Shown here: piece after piece, positions 44,832-53,757 of the stretch
How positions within the stretch are numbered: position 1 is the first letter of the stretch
How the letters are laid out: every line of letters begins with the position of its first letter
Origin: Shumkonia mesophila
GTDB lineage: Bacteria; Pseudomonadota; Alphaproteobacteria; Rhodospirillales; Shumkoniaceae
Length of the DNA: 64,000 nucleotides
Direction: 5' to 3'
NCBI RefSeq assembly: GCF_026163695.1
Contig: NZ_JAOTID010000001.1
Coordinates: 496,001-560,000, forward strand
Translations under genes and position numbers: made by a program
Notes under the pieces: model-generated
Told to the model about the DNA's origin: nothing
Databases searched by the model: none
What the model saw: only the letters and a program-made list of their open reading frames with translations

Positions 44832-44847
44832 TGTTTCACGTGAAACA
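44832..44847. other. parS site 4
   Basis: Perfect TGTTTCACGTGAAACA between the mnmG stop (44822) and the rsmG start (44872). In related genomes this spot often encodes MFHVKH or VSRET at the edges of these genes, as I recall. Here it falls in the leader. Confidence 0.95.
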
Positions 44848-44871
44848 CCGCCGCCGCTCCAGGGGTCGATC

Positions 44872-45504
44872 ATGACGACGCCCCCTCCCCTGACCCCGGC
44901 GGCCTTCCAGGCGCACACGGGAATATCGGACGACACGCGGGCCCGACTGGAAGCCCTGGTCGCGGTCCTTTTGAAATGGCAGGCGCGCATCAACCTGATC
45001 GGCCGCGGGACGGTGGCCGACATCTGGCGCCGCCATATCCTCGATTCGGCGCAGCTGGCGCCCCTGGTGCCGGTGACGGCCGAGACCGTCATCGACCTCG
45101 GCAGCGGCGCCGGCTTCCCCGGTCTGGTTCTTGCCCTCCTGGGAATCCGCGGCATCCATCTCGTCGAAAGCGACGGGCGCAAGTGCGCCTTCCTGCGCGA
45201 AGCGGCGCGAATTACCGGCGCCGCGGTCGAAATTCACGCCGTGCGGGCCGAGGCCCTGGCGCCCCGAGAGGCCGATGCGATCACGGCGCGCGCCCTGGCG
45301 CCTCTTTCCGATCTACTGGATATAGCGTCCCCCTTTCTCGGACCCCATACAGCTTGTATTTTCCCCAAGGGACGCGGCGCCGAACAGGAATTGACGGTGT
45401 CGCAAAAAACCTGGATGATGACGGTCAGCCGGTTCGAAAGTGTGACCGACCCCGAGGGGACGATTCTGAAATTGGAGGACATTTCCCGTCGCCATGTCCG
45501 CTAA
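44872..45504 (+). CDS. rsmG: 16S rRNA (guanine(527)-N7)-methyltransferase
   Basis: 210 residues. SAM-binding motif I VIDLGSGAGFPGLVLAL and a downstream RAEALAPREADAITARALAPL. It methylates G527 of 16S rRNA. The ATG at 44872 (MTTPPPLTPAAFQ) has AGGGG 6 bases upstream. A longer frame upstream runs through mnmG in another frame and is not used. It overlaps parA by 11 bp. Confidence 0.96.
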   Translation: MTTPPPLTPAAFQAHTGISDDTRARLEALVAVLLKWQARINLIGRGTVADIWRRHILDSAQLAPLVPVTAETVIDLGSGAGFPGLVLALLGIRGIHLVESDGRKCAFLREAARITGAAVEIHAVRAEALAPREADAITARALAPLSDLLDIASPFLGPHTACIFPKGRGAEQELTVSQKTWMMTVSRFESVTDPEGTILKLEDISRRHVR

Positions 45505-46303
45505 TCCGCCTCCCGTGCCGGCCGCAGGGCCTCGCATCATCGCCATCGCCAACCAGAAGGGCGGTGTCGGCAAGACGACGACGGCGATCAACCTGGCCAC
45601 CGCGCTGGCCGCCATCGGCCAGCGGGTGCTGATCATCGATCTCGATCCCCAGGGCAACGCCAGCACCGGCCTGGGCATCGCCCGCACCGCCCGGCGCGTC
45701 AATTCCTACCACCTGCTGATCGGCGATGCGGTTCCCGCCGAGGCTGTCGTCGCCACCGAGATTCCCGGTCTTTTCATGATCACCGCCGGGGTCGACTTGA
45801 GCGGCGCCGAGATCGAGCTGGTCAACGAGGAGCGCCGCGAGTACCGGCTGCGCGAGGCGCTGGCCACCGGAGCCGGCGACTTCGACTTCATCCTCATCGA
45901 CTGTCCGCCGGCGTTGGGGCTGCTCACGATCAACGCCCTGGTGGCGGCGCAGGCGGTGCTGGTGCCGCTGCAATGCGAATTCTTCGCGCTGGAGGGAATC
46001 AGCCATCTGGTCAAGACCATCGAGCGAATCCGCAAGGCCTTCAATCCCGGGCTCGAAATCCAGGGCATCGTGCTGACCATGTTCGACCGCCGCAACAACC
46101 TGTCGAACATGGTGGCCAGCGACGTGCGCGCGTTCTTCGGCGACAAGGTCTACAAGACGATGATCCCTCGCAACGTAAGGGTCTCCGAGGCCCCGTCGCA
46201 CGGCCGGCCGGTGCTGGTTTACGATCTGCGCTGTCCGGGCGCCCAGGCGTATCTCAGCCTGGCCAGCGAGGTCATCCGGCGCGAGCGGCTGGAGGCGGCG
46301 TGA
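45494..46303 (+). CDS. parA: Chromosome-partitioning ATPase ParA
   Basis: 269 residues. Deviant Walker A KGGVGKTTT in IIAIANQKGGVGKTTTAI, then IIDLDPQGNASTGLG and Walker B FILIDCPPALG. It forms ATP-dependent nucleoid-bound dimers that move ParB-parS complexes. Its stop and the parB start overlap as TGATG, so the two are coupled. Confidence 0.98.
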   Translation: MSANPPPVPAAGPRIIAIANQKGGVGKTTTAINLATALAAIGQRVLIIDLDPQGNASTGLGIARTARRVNSYHLLIGDAVPAEAVVATEIPGLFMITAGVDLSGAEIELVNEERREYRLREALATGAGDFDFILIDCPPALGLLTINALVAAQAVLVPLQCEFFALEGISHLVKTIERIRKAFNPGLEIQGIVLTMFDRRNNLSNMVASDVRAFFGDKVYKTMIPRNVRVSEAPSHGRPVLVYDLRCPGAQAYLSLASEVIRRERLEAA

Positions 46304-47412
46304 TGGCGGCGGAAGGGCATCGGCGCAACCTGGGGCGCGGCCTGTCGGCCCTGCTCGGCGAGGACGACGAGGCCCCGGCAGGGGGCGAAAGCGGCGCCGG
46401 CGGCATCCGCACGCTGCCCATCGAATTCCTGCATCCCAGCCCGTTCCAGCCGCGCCACCGGATGAACGACGAGTCGTTGCAGGAGCTGGCGCAGTCGATC
46501 GCCGACAAGGGCATTCTCCAGCCCCTCCTGGTGCGCCGCGACAGCGGGCAGGCCGATTCCTACGAGATCATCGGCGGCGAGAGGCGCTGGCGGGCCGCCC
46601 AGCTGGCCCAGGTTCACGAGGTACCGGTCATCATCCGCGAGATGGAGGACCGCGAGGCCCTGGAAATCGCGCTGATCGAGAACCTGCAGCGCGAGGATCT
46701 CTCCCCGCTCGACGAGGCCGACGGCTATCGCCGCCTCAAGGACGAGTTTTCCTATACCCAGGAGGAGCTGGCCGCCTCCCTCGGCAAGAGCCGCAGCCAC
46801 GTGGCCAACACGCTGCGCCTGCTGAACCTGCCGGCGGCGGTCAAGGACATGGTCAACGGCGGCGTGCTGACGGCGGGCCACGCGCGGGCCCTGCTCAACG
46901 CCGAGAACCCGGCCGCGTTGGCGGCCATCGTCGCCAAGCGGGGCCTCAACGTGCGCCAGACCGAAAAGCTGGCGCAGGCCAAGGCGAAACCGGCCGCCCA
47001 GCGGAGCGGCGGCGCCCGCGACCCCGACACCATCGCGCTGGAGCGCGATCTCTCGAACCTGCTGGGGCTCAAGGTCGGCATTCGCTTCCGCGGCGGCGCC
47101 GGCAGCCTGACCATCGAGTACCAGTCGCTCGAACAGCTCGACGAGATCCTCCATCGTCTGAGTCGCGGGGCCACCGGCACGCGGGGCTCGCTGCCGAGCG
47201 GCGCCGGTCGTCGCGACGACCCCATCGAACCCCTGCCCGACGATCCGATGGAGGCGCTGGCCGACTTCATGCCGGGCGACGACGACCTGGACTCCCTGGG
47301 TTTCGGCGGGTTCGGCCCGGACGATGGCGCGAACGGCGCCGGGGCCGACGATGCCGCGTCGGACGAGCCGCCGGCCTTCCCTTCCGAGGACCCCAAAGAG
47401 CCGAAGGATTAA
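46303..47412 (+). CDS. parB: Chromosome-partitioning protein ParB
   Basis: 369 residues. An N-terminal LGRGLSALLG motif stimulates ParA; the CTP-binding box includes GGERRWRAAQ (91-100) and ENLQREDLSPLDEA; the helix-turn-helix is YTQEELAASLGKSRSHVAN (151-169). The dimerisation domain follows (about 240-288). An unusual ~80-residue acidic, Gly/Asp/Pro-rich tail (289-369) follows it. It clamps DNA at parS. The gene is convergent with holA and both use the same TTAA for their stops. Confidence 0.97.
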   Translation: MAAEGHRRNLGRGLSALLGEDDEAPAGGESGAGGIRTLPIEFLHPSPFQPRHRMNDESLQELAQSIADKGILQPLLVRRDSGQADSYEIIGGERRWRAAQLAQVHEVPVIIREMEDREALEIALIENLQREDLSPLDEADGYRRLKDEFSYTQEELAASLGKSRSHVANTLRLLNLPAAVKDMVNGGVLTAGHARALLNAENPAALAAIVAKRGLNVRQTEKLAQAKAKPAAQRSGGARDPDTIALERDLSNLLGLKVGIRFRGGAGSLTIEYQSLEQLDEILHRLSRGATGTRGSLPSGAGRRDDPIEPLPDDPMEALADFMPGDDDLDSLGFGGFGPDDGANGAGADDAASDEPPAFPSEDPKEPKD

Positions 47413-48440
47413 TCGCGGCCGGCGCGGCCCGCCTGGGCGATGCGCAGGAGGGCCCGCGAGCATACCGCCACGTCCGGCATGCCGGTCGTCTTGCAGTCCA
47501 GTTCGGCCTCCAACAGGATCGACAGCACGCGGGCCAACCGGTCGGCCGGCCACCGCCGGGCCTGGGCCTTGAGGGCGTCGGCGTGCAGGAACAGCACCGG
47601 CGGCCGCAGGGCGGACACCGCCTGCTCGACGCTGCGGCCCGCCGCCATCTGGCCGCGCAACCAGTGCAGCCGCTGGAAATGCCGATTGGCGGCGCGCAGA
47701 AGGGCGATCGGCGCGACGCCTTCCGTGAAGGCGCGGCCCAAGGCCTTCTCGAGAGCGGCAAGATCGCCGGCGCCGGCGGCGAAGACGGCGCCATCGAGCG
47801 AAGTCGCCGCGCTGTCGCCGACGCAGGCGGCGGCGTCCCCGAGGGTGACGGTGCCGGGACCGCCCATGTAGAGGGCCAGCTTTTCCAGCTCGGCCCGCGT
47901 CACCGAACGATCCGAACCAAGGTTGCTGGCCAGGAAGGCCAGCGCGTCGGGGGCCGCCTTCAGCCCATGGGCGCCCAGGGTTTCGGCAATCACGGCGCCC
48001 AGGCTGCGCGCGTCGTCGGCATAGCACGGAACGGCGGCGGCGTTGGCGGCGTCCTCGAAGGCCCGGCGCAGGGCCGAGCGCTTCGCCAGATCGCCGGCCT
48101 CGGCCACCACCAGCGCGCCATCGGCATGGGCGGTGGCGAAAAAGGCCGAGAACAGCCCCGCCATGCCGTCGTTGGCCTCGCGCACCCGGATCAGACGGCG
48201 GCCGCCGCCCAGGGAAATAGCGGCGGCCTCGTCGCCAAGCCGGGCCGGGTCGCCCTTGAGGTCGGCGGCGGTCAATTCGACGGCGCGGAACGGATCGGCG
48301 GGATCGTCGACGACGGCGCGCGCCAACGTTTCCGCACGCTCCCGCACCAGGCCGCGGTCGGGTCCGTAGACGAGGACGGCGGCGATCTTGGGGTCCGGCC
48401 GCCCGACAAAGGCATCCGCGCGGGCGCCGGCGACTTTCAC
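47409..48440 (-). CDS. holA: DNA polymerase III delta subunit
   Basis: 343 residues of the HolA clamp-loader family: AVLVYGPDRGLVRERAETLA at the N-terminus, FLASNLGSDRSVTRAELEKL in the middle, and a C-terminal alpha-helical domain. It opens the beta clamp. It starts inside the lptE stop (ATGA overlap) and ends 4 bp into the parB end, so this block is densely packed. Confidence 0.96.
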   Translation of the reverse strand: MKVAGARADAFVGRPDPKIAAVLVYGPDRGLVRERAETLARAVVDDPADPFRAVELTAADLKGDPARLGDEAAAISLGGGRRLIRVREANDGMAGLFSAFFATAHADGALVVAEAGDLAKRSALRRAFEDAANAAAVPCYADDARSLGAVIAETLGAHGLKAAPDALAFLASNLGSDRSVTRAELEKLALYMGGPGTVTLGDAAACVGDSAATSLDGAVFAAGAGDLAALEKALGRAFTEGVAPIALLRAANRHFQRLHWLRGQMAAGRSVEQAVSALRPPVLFLHADALKAQARRWPADRLARVLSILLEAELDCKTTGMPDVAVCSRALLRIAQAGRAGRD

Positions 48441-48964
48441 GGCGTCCGCGGGGCGGCCGGCTGTTCCTGCTGCAGCCGGAAAAAGGCGGCGAGCCTGGCC
48501 TCGATGTCGAGGGCGACCTCGCGCAGCACTCGCTCGCGGACGTCCTGCTCGGCGGCGAGGGTGGCGAATTCCGAGTTGAGGATGTTGTAGCCGCCCTCGA
48601 TCGCGCTCGAAGCGGAGAAGACGCTTGCCCCGGTATCGACGCGGGTCAGGGCGTAGGCCGCTGTAATGCGAAGGCTGGTGCGGGTCGGAAACTCGCTTTT
48701 GCGCACCGCGATGCCAGATGAACTGTCACTCAAATTGATCCGCAGGACATAGGCCGGATGGGCCGGCCGACCGTAAGTATTCAGGCGGTCCAACAGGTGG
48801 TTGCGAAGAATCTGCCCGCTGCGATCGGCGATGGGTTCGATGCGGATCGACGCCAGCTCGGCTACGGTCGGGCCCCGCTTGCCGCCGCCGTACAGCGGCT
48901 GGAACCCGCAGGCCGCCAGAAAGCTGGCCGCGACGACGGCGGTTAAGAGTCTAGACCACCACAT
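48437..48964 (-). CDS. lptE: LPS-assembly lipoprotein LptE
   Basis: 175 residues. A lipoprotein signal ends FLAAC (Cys19), then GFQPLYG, the usual LptE start. The remaining domain has an [16 protein letters not shown] region. LptE plugs the LptD barrel that delivers LPS to the outer surface. It overlaps leuS by 14 bp and holA by 4 bp, suggesting a leuS-lptE-holA operon. Confidence 0.93.
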   Translation of the reverse strand: MWWSRLLTAVVAASFLAACGFQPLYGGGKRGPTVAELASIRIEPIADRSGQILRNHLLDRLNTYGRPAHPAYVLRINLSDSSSGIAVRKSEFPTRTSLRITAAYALTRVDTGASVFSASSAIEGGYNILNSEFATLAAEQDVRERVLREVALDIEARLAAFFRLQQEQPAAPRTP

Positions 48965-51521
48965 TGACGATCCTGTTTGGCACCACGATGACCTTGCGCG
49001 GCGCCCGCCCCTCCAGCGCCTTGGCGACATTGGCGACCGACAACGCCGCCGCCTTGACTTCCTCGCCGTCCATGTCCTTCGGCAGATCGATCGTGCCGCG
49101 CAGCTTGCCGTTGACCTGCACGGCGATGACGACGGTGTCCTCGTGAAGCAGCGAGGCATCGATCGCCGGCCAAGGCGTATCGACCAGCAGGGTGGCGTGC
49201 CCCAGGCGCTGCCACAATTCCTCGGCCAAATGCGGCATCATCGGTCCGATGAGACAGACCAGGGTGTCGAGCGCTTCGCGCAGGACCCATCCGGCGCCCG
49301 CCTCGCTGCGGTCCAGGCCGTCGACCAGGTTGGTCAGCTCGCGAATACGCGCCACCGCCTTGTTGAAATGGAAGCGCTCCAGATCGTCGGAAACCGCGGC
49401 GACCGTCTTGTGAATGGCCCGGTTGAGCTTGTCGGCCGCCGGGGATATGGCTTCCGGCGCCGGCGTTCCGGGTTCGGCGAGCGCGACCCCCGGCTCCTCG
49501 ATCATCCGCCACAGCCGGTTGACATAGCGCCAGGCGCCGTCGATGCCGGCATCGGTCCAGTCGAGATCGTGATCGGGCGGGCTGTCGGACAGCATGAACA
49601 GCCGGGCGGTGTCGGCACCATAGGCCGCCAGCGTCGCCTCGGGGTCGACCACGTTGCGTTTGGACTTGCTCATCTTTTCGGAACGGCCGACCGTCACCGG
49701 CGCCCCGGTCTTGGCGTGCGCCGCCGTGCCGTCGGGGGCCTCGATGACGTCGGTCGGGAACAGCCAGCGGCCGGTGGCCCCGTCGCGGAAGGTGCGATGG
49801 CAGACCATGCCCTGGGTCATCAGGCCGGCGAACGGTTCCTTGATGCCCAGGTAGCCGCAGTCCTTGAGCGCGCGGATGAAAAAGCGCGAATACAGCAGAT
49901 GGAGAACCGCGTGCTCGATGCCGCCGATGTATTGATCGACCGGCAGCCAATAGTCGACGGCGGCGCGCGCGAAGGCCTGCGCGGTTTCGTGCGGCGCGCA
50001 GAACCGCGCGAAGTACCACGACGATTCGAAGAAGGTATCGAAGGTATCGGTCTCGCGCCGGGCCGGTCCGCCGCACTGCGGGCAGGCGACGTGCTTCCAG
50101 GTCGGGTGGTTCTCGAGCGGGTTGCCCCGCCCGTCGAAGGTCACGTCTTCGGGCAGGCGCACCGGCAGGTCGGCCTCGGGAACCGGCACCGCGCCGCAAC
50201 GTTCGCAATGGATGACCGGGATCGGGCAGCCCCAATAGCGCTGGCGGGACACCCCCCAGTCGCGCAGCCGGTAATTGATGGCCTTCTCGCCGGAGCCCTG
50301 GGCGGCCAGCCGCCGGATGGCTTCGGCCTTGGCATCCTCGACGGCCATGCCGTCGAGGAAGGAAGAATTGATCAGCCGGCCGTCGCCGGTATAGGCGACG
50401 TCGCCGACCGCAAAGGCGGCCGGCTCGACGTCGGCGGGCGCCACCACGGGCACCACGGGAAGGGCATATTTGCGGGCGAAATCGAGGTCGCGCTGATCGT
50501 GCGCCGGGCAGCCGAAGATGGCGCCGGTGCCGTATTCCATGAGCACGAAGTTGGCGACGTAAACCGGCAGTTCCTTGCCCGCCACGAAGGGGTGCAAGGC
50601 CCGAAGTCCCGTATCGAAGCCCTTCTTTTCCACCGTCTCGATGGCGGCCTCGCTGGTCCCTAAGCGATTGCACTCGGCGATGAAGTCGGCGAGCCCGGCG
50701 TTGGAACGCGCGGCCTCCAGGGCCAGCGGATGGTTGGCGGCGATGGCGCAGAAAGAGGCGCCGAAGATGGTGTCGGGCCGGGTGGTATAGACCCGCAGCC
50801 TGTCCTTGCGCCCGGCCAGATCGAAGATCATGTAGGCGCCTTCGGAGCGGCCGATCCAGTTGGCCTGCATCAGGCGCACCCGTTCGGGCCAGCGCTCCAG
50901 CGTGGCCAGCGTCTCCAGCAGATCGTCGGCATAGGCGGTGATCTTGAGGAACCACTGGCTCAACTGGCGCTTTTCGACCGCGGCGCCGGAGCGCCAGCCC
51001 TTGCCGTCGATCACCTGCTCGTTGGCCAGTACCGTCTGTTCCACGGGGTCCCAGTTGACCCAGGATTCCCGCCGGTAGGCCAGGCCCGCCTTGAGGAAGT
51101 CGAGGAACATCTTCTGTTCGTGGCGGTAGTATTCTGGCTCGCAGGTGGCGAGTTCGCGCGACCAGTCGTAGGAAAGCCCCATGCTCTGGAGCTGCCGGCG
51201 CATGGTGTCGATGTTCTGGCGCGTCCACTGGGCCGGCGGCACTTTGTTCTCGATGGCGGCGTTCTCGGCCGGCAGCCCGAAGGCGTCCCAGCCCATGGGA
51301 TGCAGCACATTGAAGCCGCGGGCCCGCTTATAGCGGGCGACCAGGTCGCCCAGCGCGTAGTTGCGCACATGGCCCATATGGATGCGCCCCGACGGGTAGG
51401 GAAACATCTCGAGCACGTAGTACTTTGGACGGGCCGGGTCCTCGGTGGCCGCGAAGCATTGCCGCTCGGCCCAGATCTTCTGCCATTTGGCTTCGGTTTT
51501 CTTGAAATTATAGCGAGCCAT
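48951..51521 (-). CDS. leuS: Leucyl-tRNA synthetase
   Basis: 856 residues, full class Ia length. HIGH-type motif [12 protein letters not shown], editing (CP1) domain in the middle (about 220-420), zinc-like CPQCGG region and KMSKS in [11 protein letters not shown]. It charges tRNA-Leu and edits mischarged products. The start at 51521 begins [16 protein letters not shown]; the frame runs further upstream through a repeat and is not coding there. Confidence 0.98.
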   Translation of the reverse strand: MARYNFKKTEAKWQKIWAERQCFAATEDPARPKYYVLEMFPYPSGRIHMGHVRNYALGDLVARYKRARGFNVLHPMGWDAFGLPAENAAIENKVPPAQWTRQNIDTMRRQLQSMGLSYDWSRELATCEPEYYRHEQKMFLDFLKAGLAYRRESWVNWDPVEQTVLANEQVIDGKGWRSGAAVEKRQLSQWFLKITAYADDLLETLATLERWPERVRLMQANWIGRSEGAYMIFDLAGRKDRLRVYTTRPDTIFGASFCAIAANHPLALEAARSNAGLADFIAECNRLGTSEAAIETVEKKGFDTGLRALHPFVAGKELPVYVANFVLMEYGTGAIFGCPAHDQRDLDFARKYALPVVPVVAPADVEPAAFAVGDVAYTGDGRLINSSFLDGMAVEDAKAEAIRRLAAQGSGEKAINYRLRDWGVSRQRYWGCPIPVIHCERCGAVPVPEADLPVRLPEDVTFDGRGNPLENHPTWKHVACPQCGGPARRETDTFDTFFESSWYFARFCAPHETAQAFARAAVDYWLPVDQYIGGIEHAVLHLLYSRFFIRALKDCGYLGIKEPFAGLMTQGMVCHRTFRDGATGRWLFPTDVIEAPDGTAAHAKTGAPVTVGRSEKMSKSKRNVVDPEATLAAYGADTARLFMLSDSPPDHDLDWTDAGIDGAWRYVNRLWRMIEEPGVALAEPGTPAPEAISPAADKLNRAIHKTVAAVSDDLERFHFNKAVARIRELTNLVDGLDRSEAGAGWVLREALDTLVCLIGPMMPHLAEELWQRLGHATLLVDTPWPAIDASLLHEDTVVIAVQVNGKLRGTIDLPKDMDGEEVKAAALSVANVAKALEGRAPRKVIVVPNRIVNVVV

Positions 51522-51554
51522 GGTCTCTTCGATGTCGGCTTGTTGTCGCCTTTT

Positions 51555-51626
51555 GTCATGCCCGGACTTGTTCCGGGCATCCACGTCCTTCCGGAGGTCG
51601 TGGATGGCCGCGGCAAGCACGGCGAC
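51555..51626. repeat. Decayed copy of the three-armed intergenic repeat
   Basis: Two arms are preserved: ATGCCCGG/CCGGGCAT (51558-51565 with 51573-51580) and ATCCACG/CGTGGAT (51579-51585 with 51599-51605). The third arm and the outer arm are only partly kept. It lies between the DUF3576 gene and leuS, in the leader of leuS. Confidence 0.65.
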
Positions 51627-51660
51627 GGCGTGGAGGATTGTTCGGCCGGCCGGGCGTCCT

Positions 51661-52212
51661 CTATTTCCTCAACGTCTCGTTGCGAAGCTGGCGGGCCTTG
51701 GTCAGGATCGCGTCCTCGATCTTGGAGGCGACCTTGATGTCGAGCGGCTGGTCGCGCCACGCCTCGCCTTCCCGGACCTGCCGGAAGACGGCGACCCTGA
51801 CGCCATCGGCGCGCAGCGCCCGGCCGAGGATATAGACGTTCAGCTTGAAGCGCTGGTCCGGCGGGCTGTCCGACGGGGTGTGCCAGTCGGTGATGATGAC
51901 GCCGCCGAAGGGGTCGGCGGAACTGACCGGCAAGAACAGCAGGGTGTCCAGCGAGGCCCGCCACAGGAAGGAATTGACGCCGATGCCGCTCCCCTCGAGG
52001 TCCTCCTTGGAATGATCGGTGCCACCTAGGATGAAGGCGTCATCGCCGAAAATCCTTCCCATCGACCCCTGCTTACGGATATCGGTGGGGTTTTGCGTCC
52101 GTGGATCGGCGGGGGTCGTGGTCTCGATGCCGGAACAGGCGGCCATCCCCAAAAGGATCGCTGCCCCAGCCAAGGGCACGAGAAATCTAGTTTTCGACAT
52201 CATGCGGCGCAT
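51661..52212 (-). CDS. DUF3576 lipoprotein
   Basis: 183 residues. A lipoprotein signal ends GMAAC (Cys26) and the DUF3576 domain has [20 protein letters not shown] and [11 protein letters not shown]. It is an outer-membrane lipoprotein of unknown function that commonly precedes leuS in alphaproteobacteria, as I recall. Starts at 52212, 52203 and 52200 are all possible; none has a clear ribosome site. Confidence 0.92.
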   Translation of the reverse strand: MRRMMSKTRFLVPLAGAAILLGMAACSGIETTTPADPRTQNPTDIRKQGSMGRIFGDDAFILGGTDHSKEDLEGSGIGVNSFLWRASLDTLLFLPVSSADPFGGVIITDWHTPSDSPPDQRFKLNVYILGRALRADGVRVAVFRQVREGEAWRDQPLDIKVASKIEDAILTKARQLRNETLRK

Positions 52213-52256
52213 TATAGGTCAACATTTCGTGAAGTTTCCAGGGCATTCTATACGCA

Positions 52257-52281
52257 AGAAAGCCGCGGCTTGCGCCGCGGC
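52257..52281 (-). terminator. Rho-independent terminator after the first porin
   Basis: An 8-bp GC stem (52262-52269 with 52274-52281, 4-base loop) followed on the minus strand by TTTCTT. It is 30 bp past the porin stop. Confidence 0.8.
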
Positions 52282-52310
52282 CCTCCCGAACTTCAAAAGG
52301 TCGAAAGACC

Positions 52311-53435
52311 TTAGAAGCTGACTTGCGTGCCAACCAGGAACATGTTGGCTTCGCTGTCTTTGCTGTCATCGGTACCACCGTCGTCGAGATCGATATAACG
52401 GTAGGCGGCATAGAAATCGAGGCCGGGAGCGGCGGCATAGCCGGCGCCGACCTGCAGCCAACTGACCTCATCGTCATCCGCACCGCCGTCGTTGGCTTCC
52501 GACTGCATGTAGACGACCGACACCCCGTAGGGGCCGGTCTTGTAGGCGACGCCAACATCCCACCAGGAACCGGCATCGTAGCCAGCGTCCTTATTCGTGG
52601 TAGTCAGGCCGGAGTCACCCTGGTCCTGGTAGGAACCGGCGACCGAGAAGCCGGCGTAGGAGATCTTCAGACCGCCGCCGTAAGCTTCGGCGTCTTCGTA
52701 TTCGATGGTGCCGTTGCCCTCGTAATCGCCGCGAACGTAACGGGCGTTGGCCTCGACGCCAACACCGTTGAAGGTCGCGGCATACCGCCCAGCGACGCCG
52801 ATCTGGTTGCTCTGAGTGCCCTTGATGCCGCCCTTTCCCTCGTCGGAGCTGAAGTCGCTGTTAAACTGGTCGCCGGTGTCCGGGGTGTAGCTGACGGCCA
52901 ACTGAAACCCGCTGAAGCTCGGCGTGTAGTAGCTGATCTTGTTGGCGTCGTCGCCATTGAGGAAGTCGGTGCCGATGTAAGCGCTGTTCATTCCGCCGAT
53001 CATGGTGGAGCCGTTATCGCCATCCCAGGCGCCGTCCTTGTCGGCGCTGATCGACCAAGCGCCCAGCTTCCACGTGTTGTGCACGCCGTCCTGCGAGCCC
53101 ATTTCCAAGCGGCCCCAACCGCCGGAGAGGAACACGTTGGCCTCGTCGTAACCGACCTTGCTGTCGCTGCCACCTTCCTGCAACTCGACATAGAAGCCGT
53201 ACTCGAGGCCGTTATCGGCCTTCGCCGACCCACGGAAGTGGATCTCGACGTCGTCCATCTGGAAGCCGACACCGCGGCTGTTGTCGTTCGGATCAATGTC
53301 CTGATCCGAACCCCAGGCCTCGAAGCGCAGGTAGCCGTCCATTTCGAGCTTCGGCTTCTCGGCTGCCCACACCGGAGCGGCGAGAAGGACGGAGGCGCCG
53401 ACGATGGCGCTGGTACCCAGAAGAATCTTCTTCAT
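52311..53435 (-). CDS. Outer membrane porin (first of two)
   Basis: 374 residues. Signal peptide with cleavage near WAA/EKP, then alternating beta-strand sequence of a porin barrel with many Gly, Asp and Tyr residues, ending in a C-terminal Phe (GTQVSF) for BAM recognition. The motif GGSDSKVGYDEANV is shared with the next gene. It is a general or selective porin with unknown substrate. Three Met codons precede the signal (53444, 53438, 53435); the last best fits the paralogue. Confidence 0.93.
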   Translation of the reverse strand: MKKILLGTSAIVGASVLLAAPVWAAEKPKLEMDGYLRFEAWGSDQDIDPNDNSRGVGFQMDDVEIHFRGSAKADNGLEYGFYVELQEGGSDSKVGYDEANVFLSGGWGRLEMGSQDGVHNTWKLGAWSISADKDGAWDGDNGSTMIGGMNSAYIGTDFLNGDDANKISYYTPSFSGFQLAVSYTPDTGDQFNSDFSSDEGKGGIKGTQSNQIGVAGRYAATFNGVGVEANARYVRGDYEGNGTIEYEDAEAYGGGLKISYAGFSVAGSYQDQGDSGLTTTNKDAGYDAGSWWDVGVAYKTGPYGVSVVYMQSEANDGGADDDEVSWLQVGAGYAAAPGLDFYAAYRYIDLDDGGTDDSKDSEANMFLVGTQVSF

Positions 53436-53757
53436 CATCCTCATTCCTTCAGTTTCAGGCTGATTTCAGCCCCCTTGTTTACCCCTGATTTGCCCCACGA
53501 CCCACCGACCGTGTCGGCCCTGCGAACGTCGCATACGCGAGGAAATCGACAGCATAAAACCGCTATTTTTGATGCTTTGCAACGGCCCCGCGGCCCGGGC
53601 TGTATCTTTTCTGCCAGGGTGTGTTATTTCCGCAACAAGCGCGGCGCGGCGCCGCGGAGCCGAAACGCGGGAGGCCGCGGTCTCCCGCGGCCTCCCAATC
53701 CGTCCTTCGAACGAAGAACGCTAAAGCGAAATGCGATCCGACGGAACCCGCCCCGTT
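53436..53757. other. 322-bp gap between the tandem porins
   Basis: It contains the porin-2 terminator hairpin (53669-53696) and the porin-1 promoter region near 53445-53640. A moderately AT-rich stretch occurs at 53540-53580. No gene is supported. Confidence 0.6.
53669..53696 (-). terminator. Hairpin after the second porin, probable terminator
   Basis: A 12-bp perfect stem (53669-53680 with 53685-53696, TCTC loop). On the minus strand GCGTTTC follows, so the T-run is weak. Stem strength and position (61 bp past the stop) favour termination. Confidence 0.65.
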
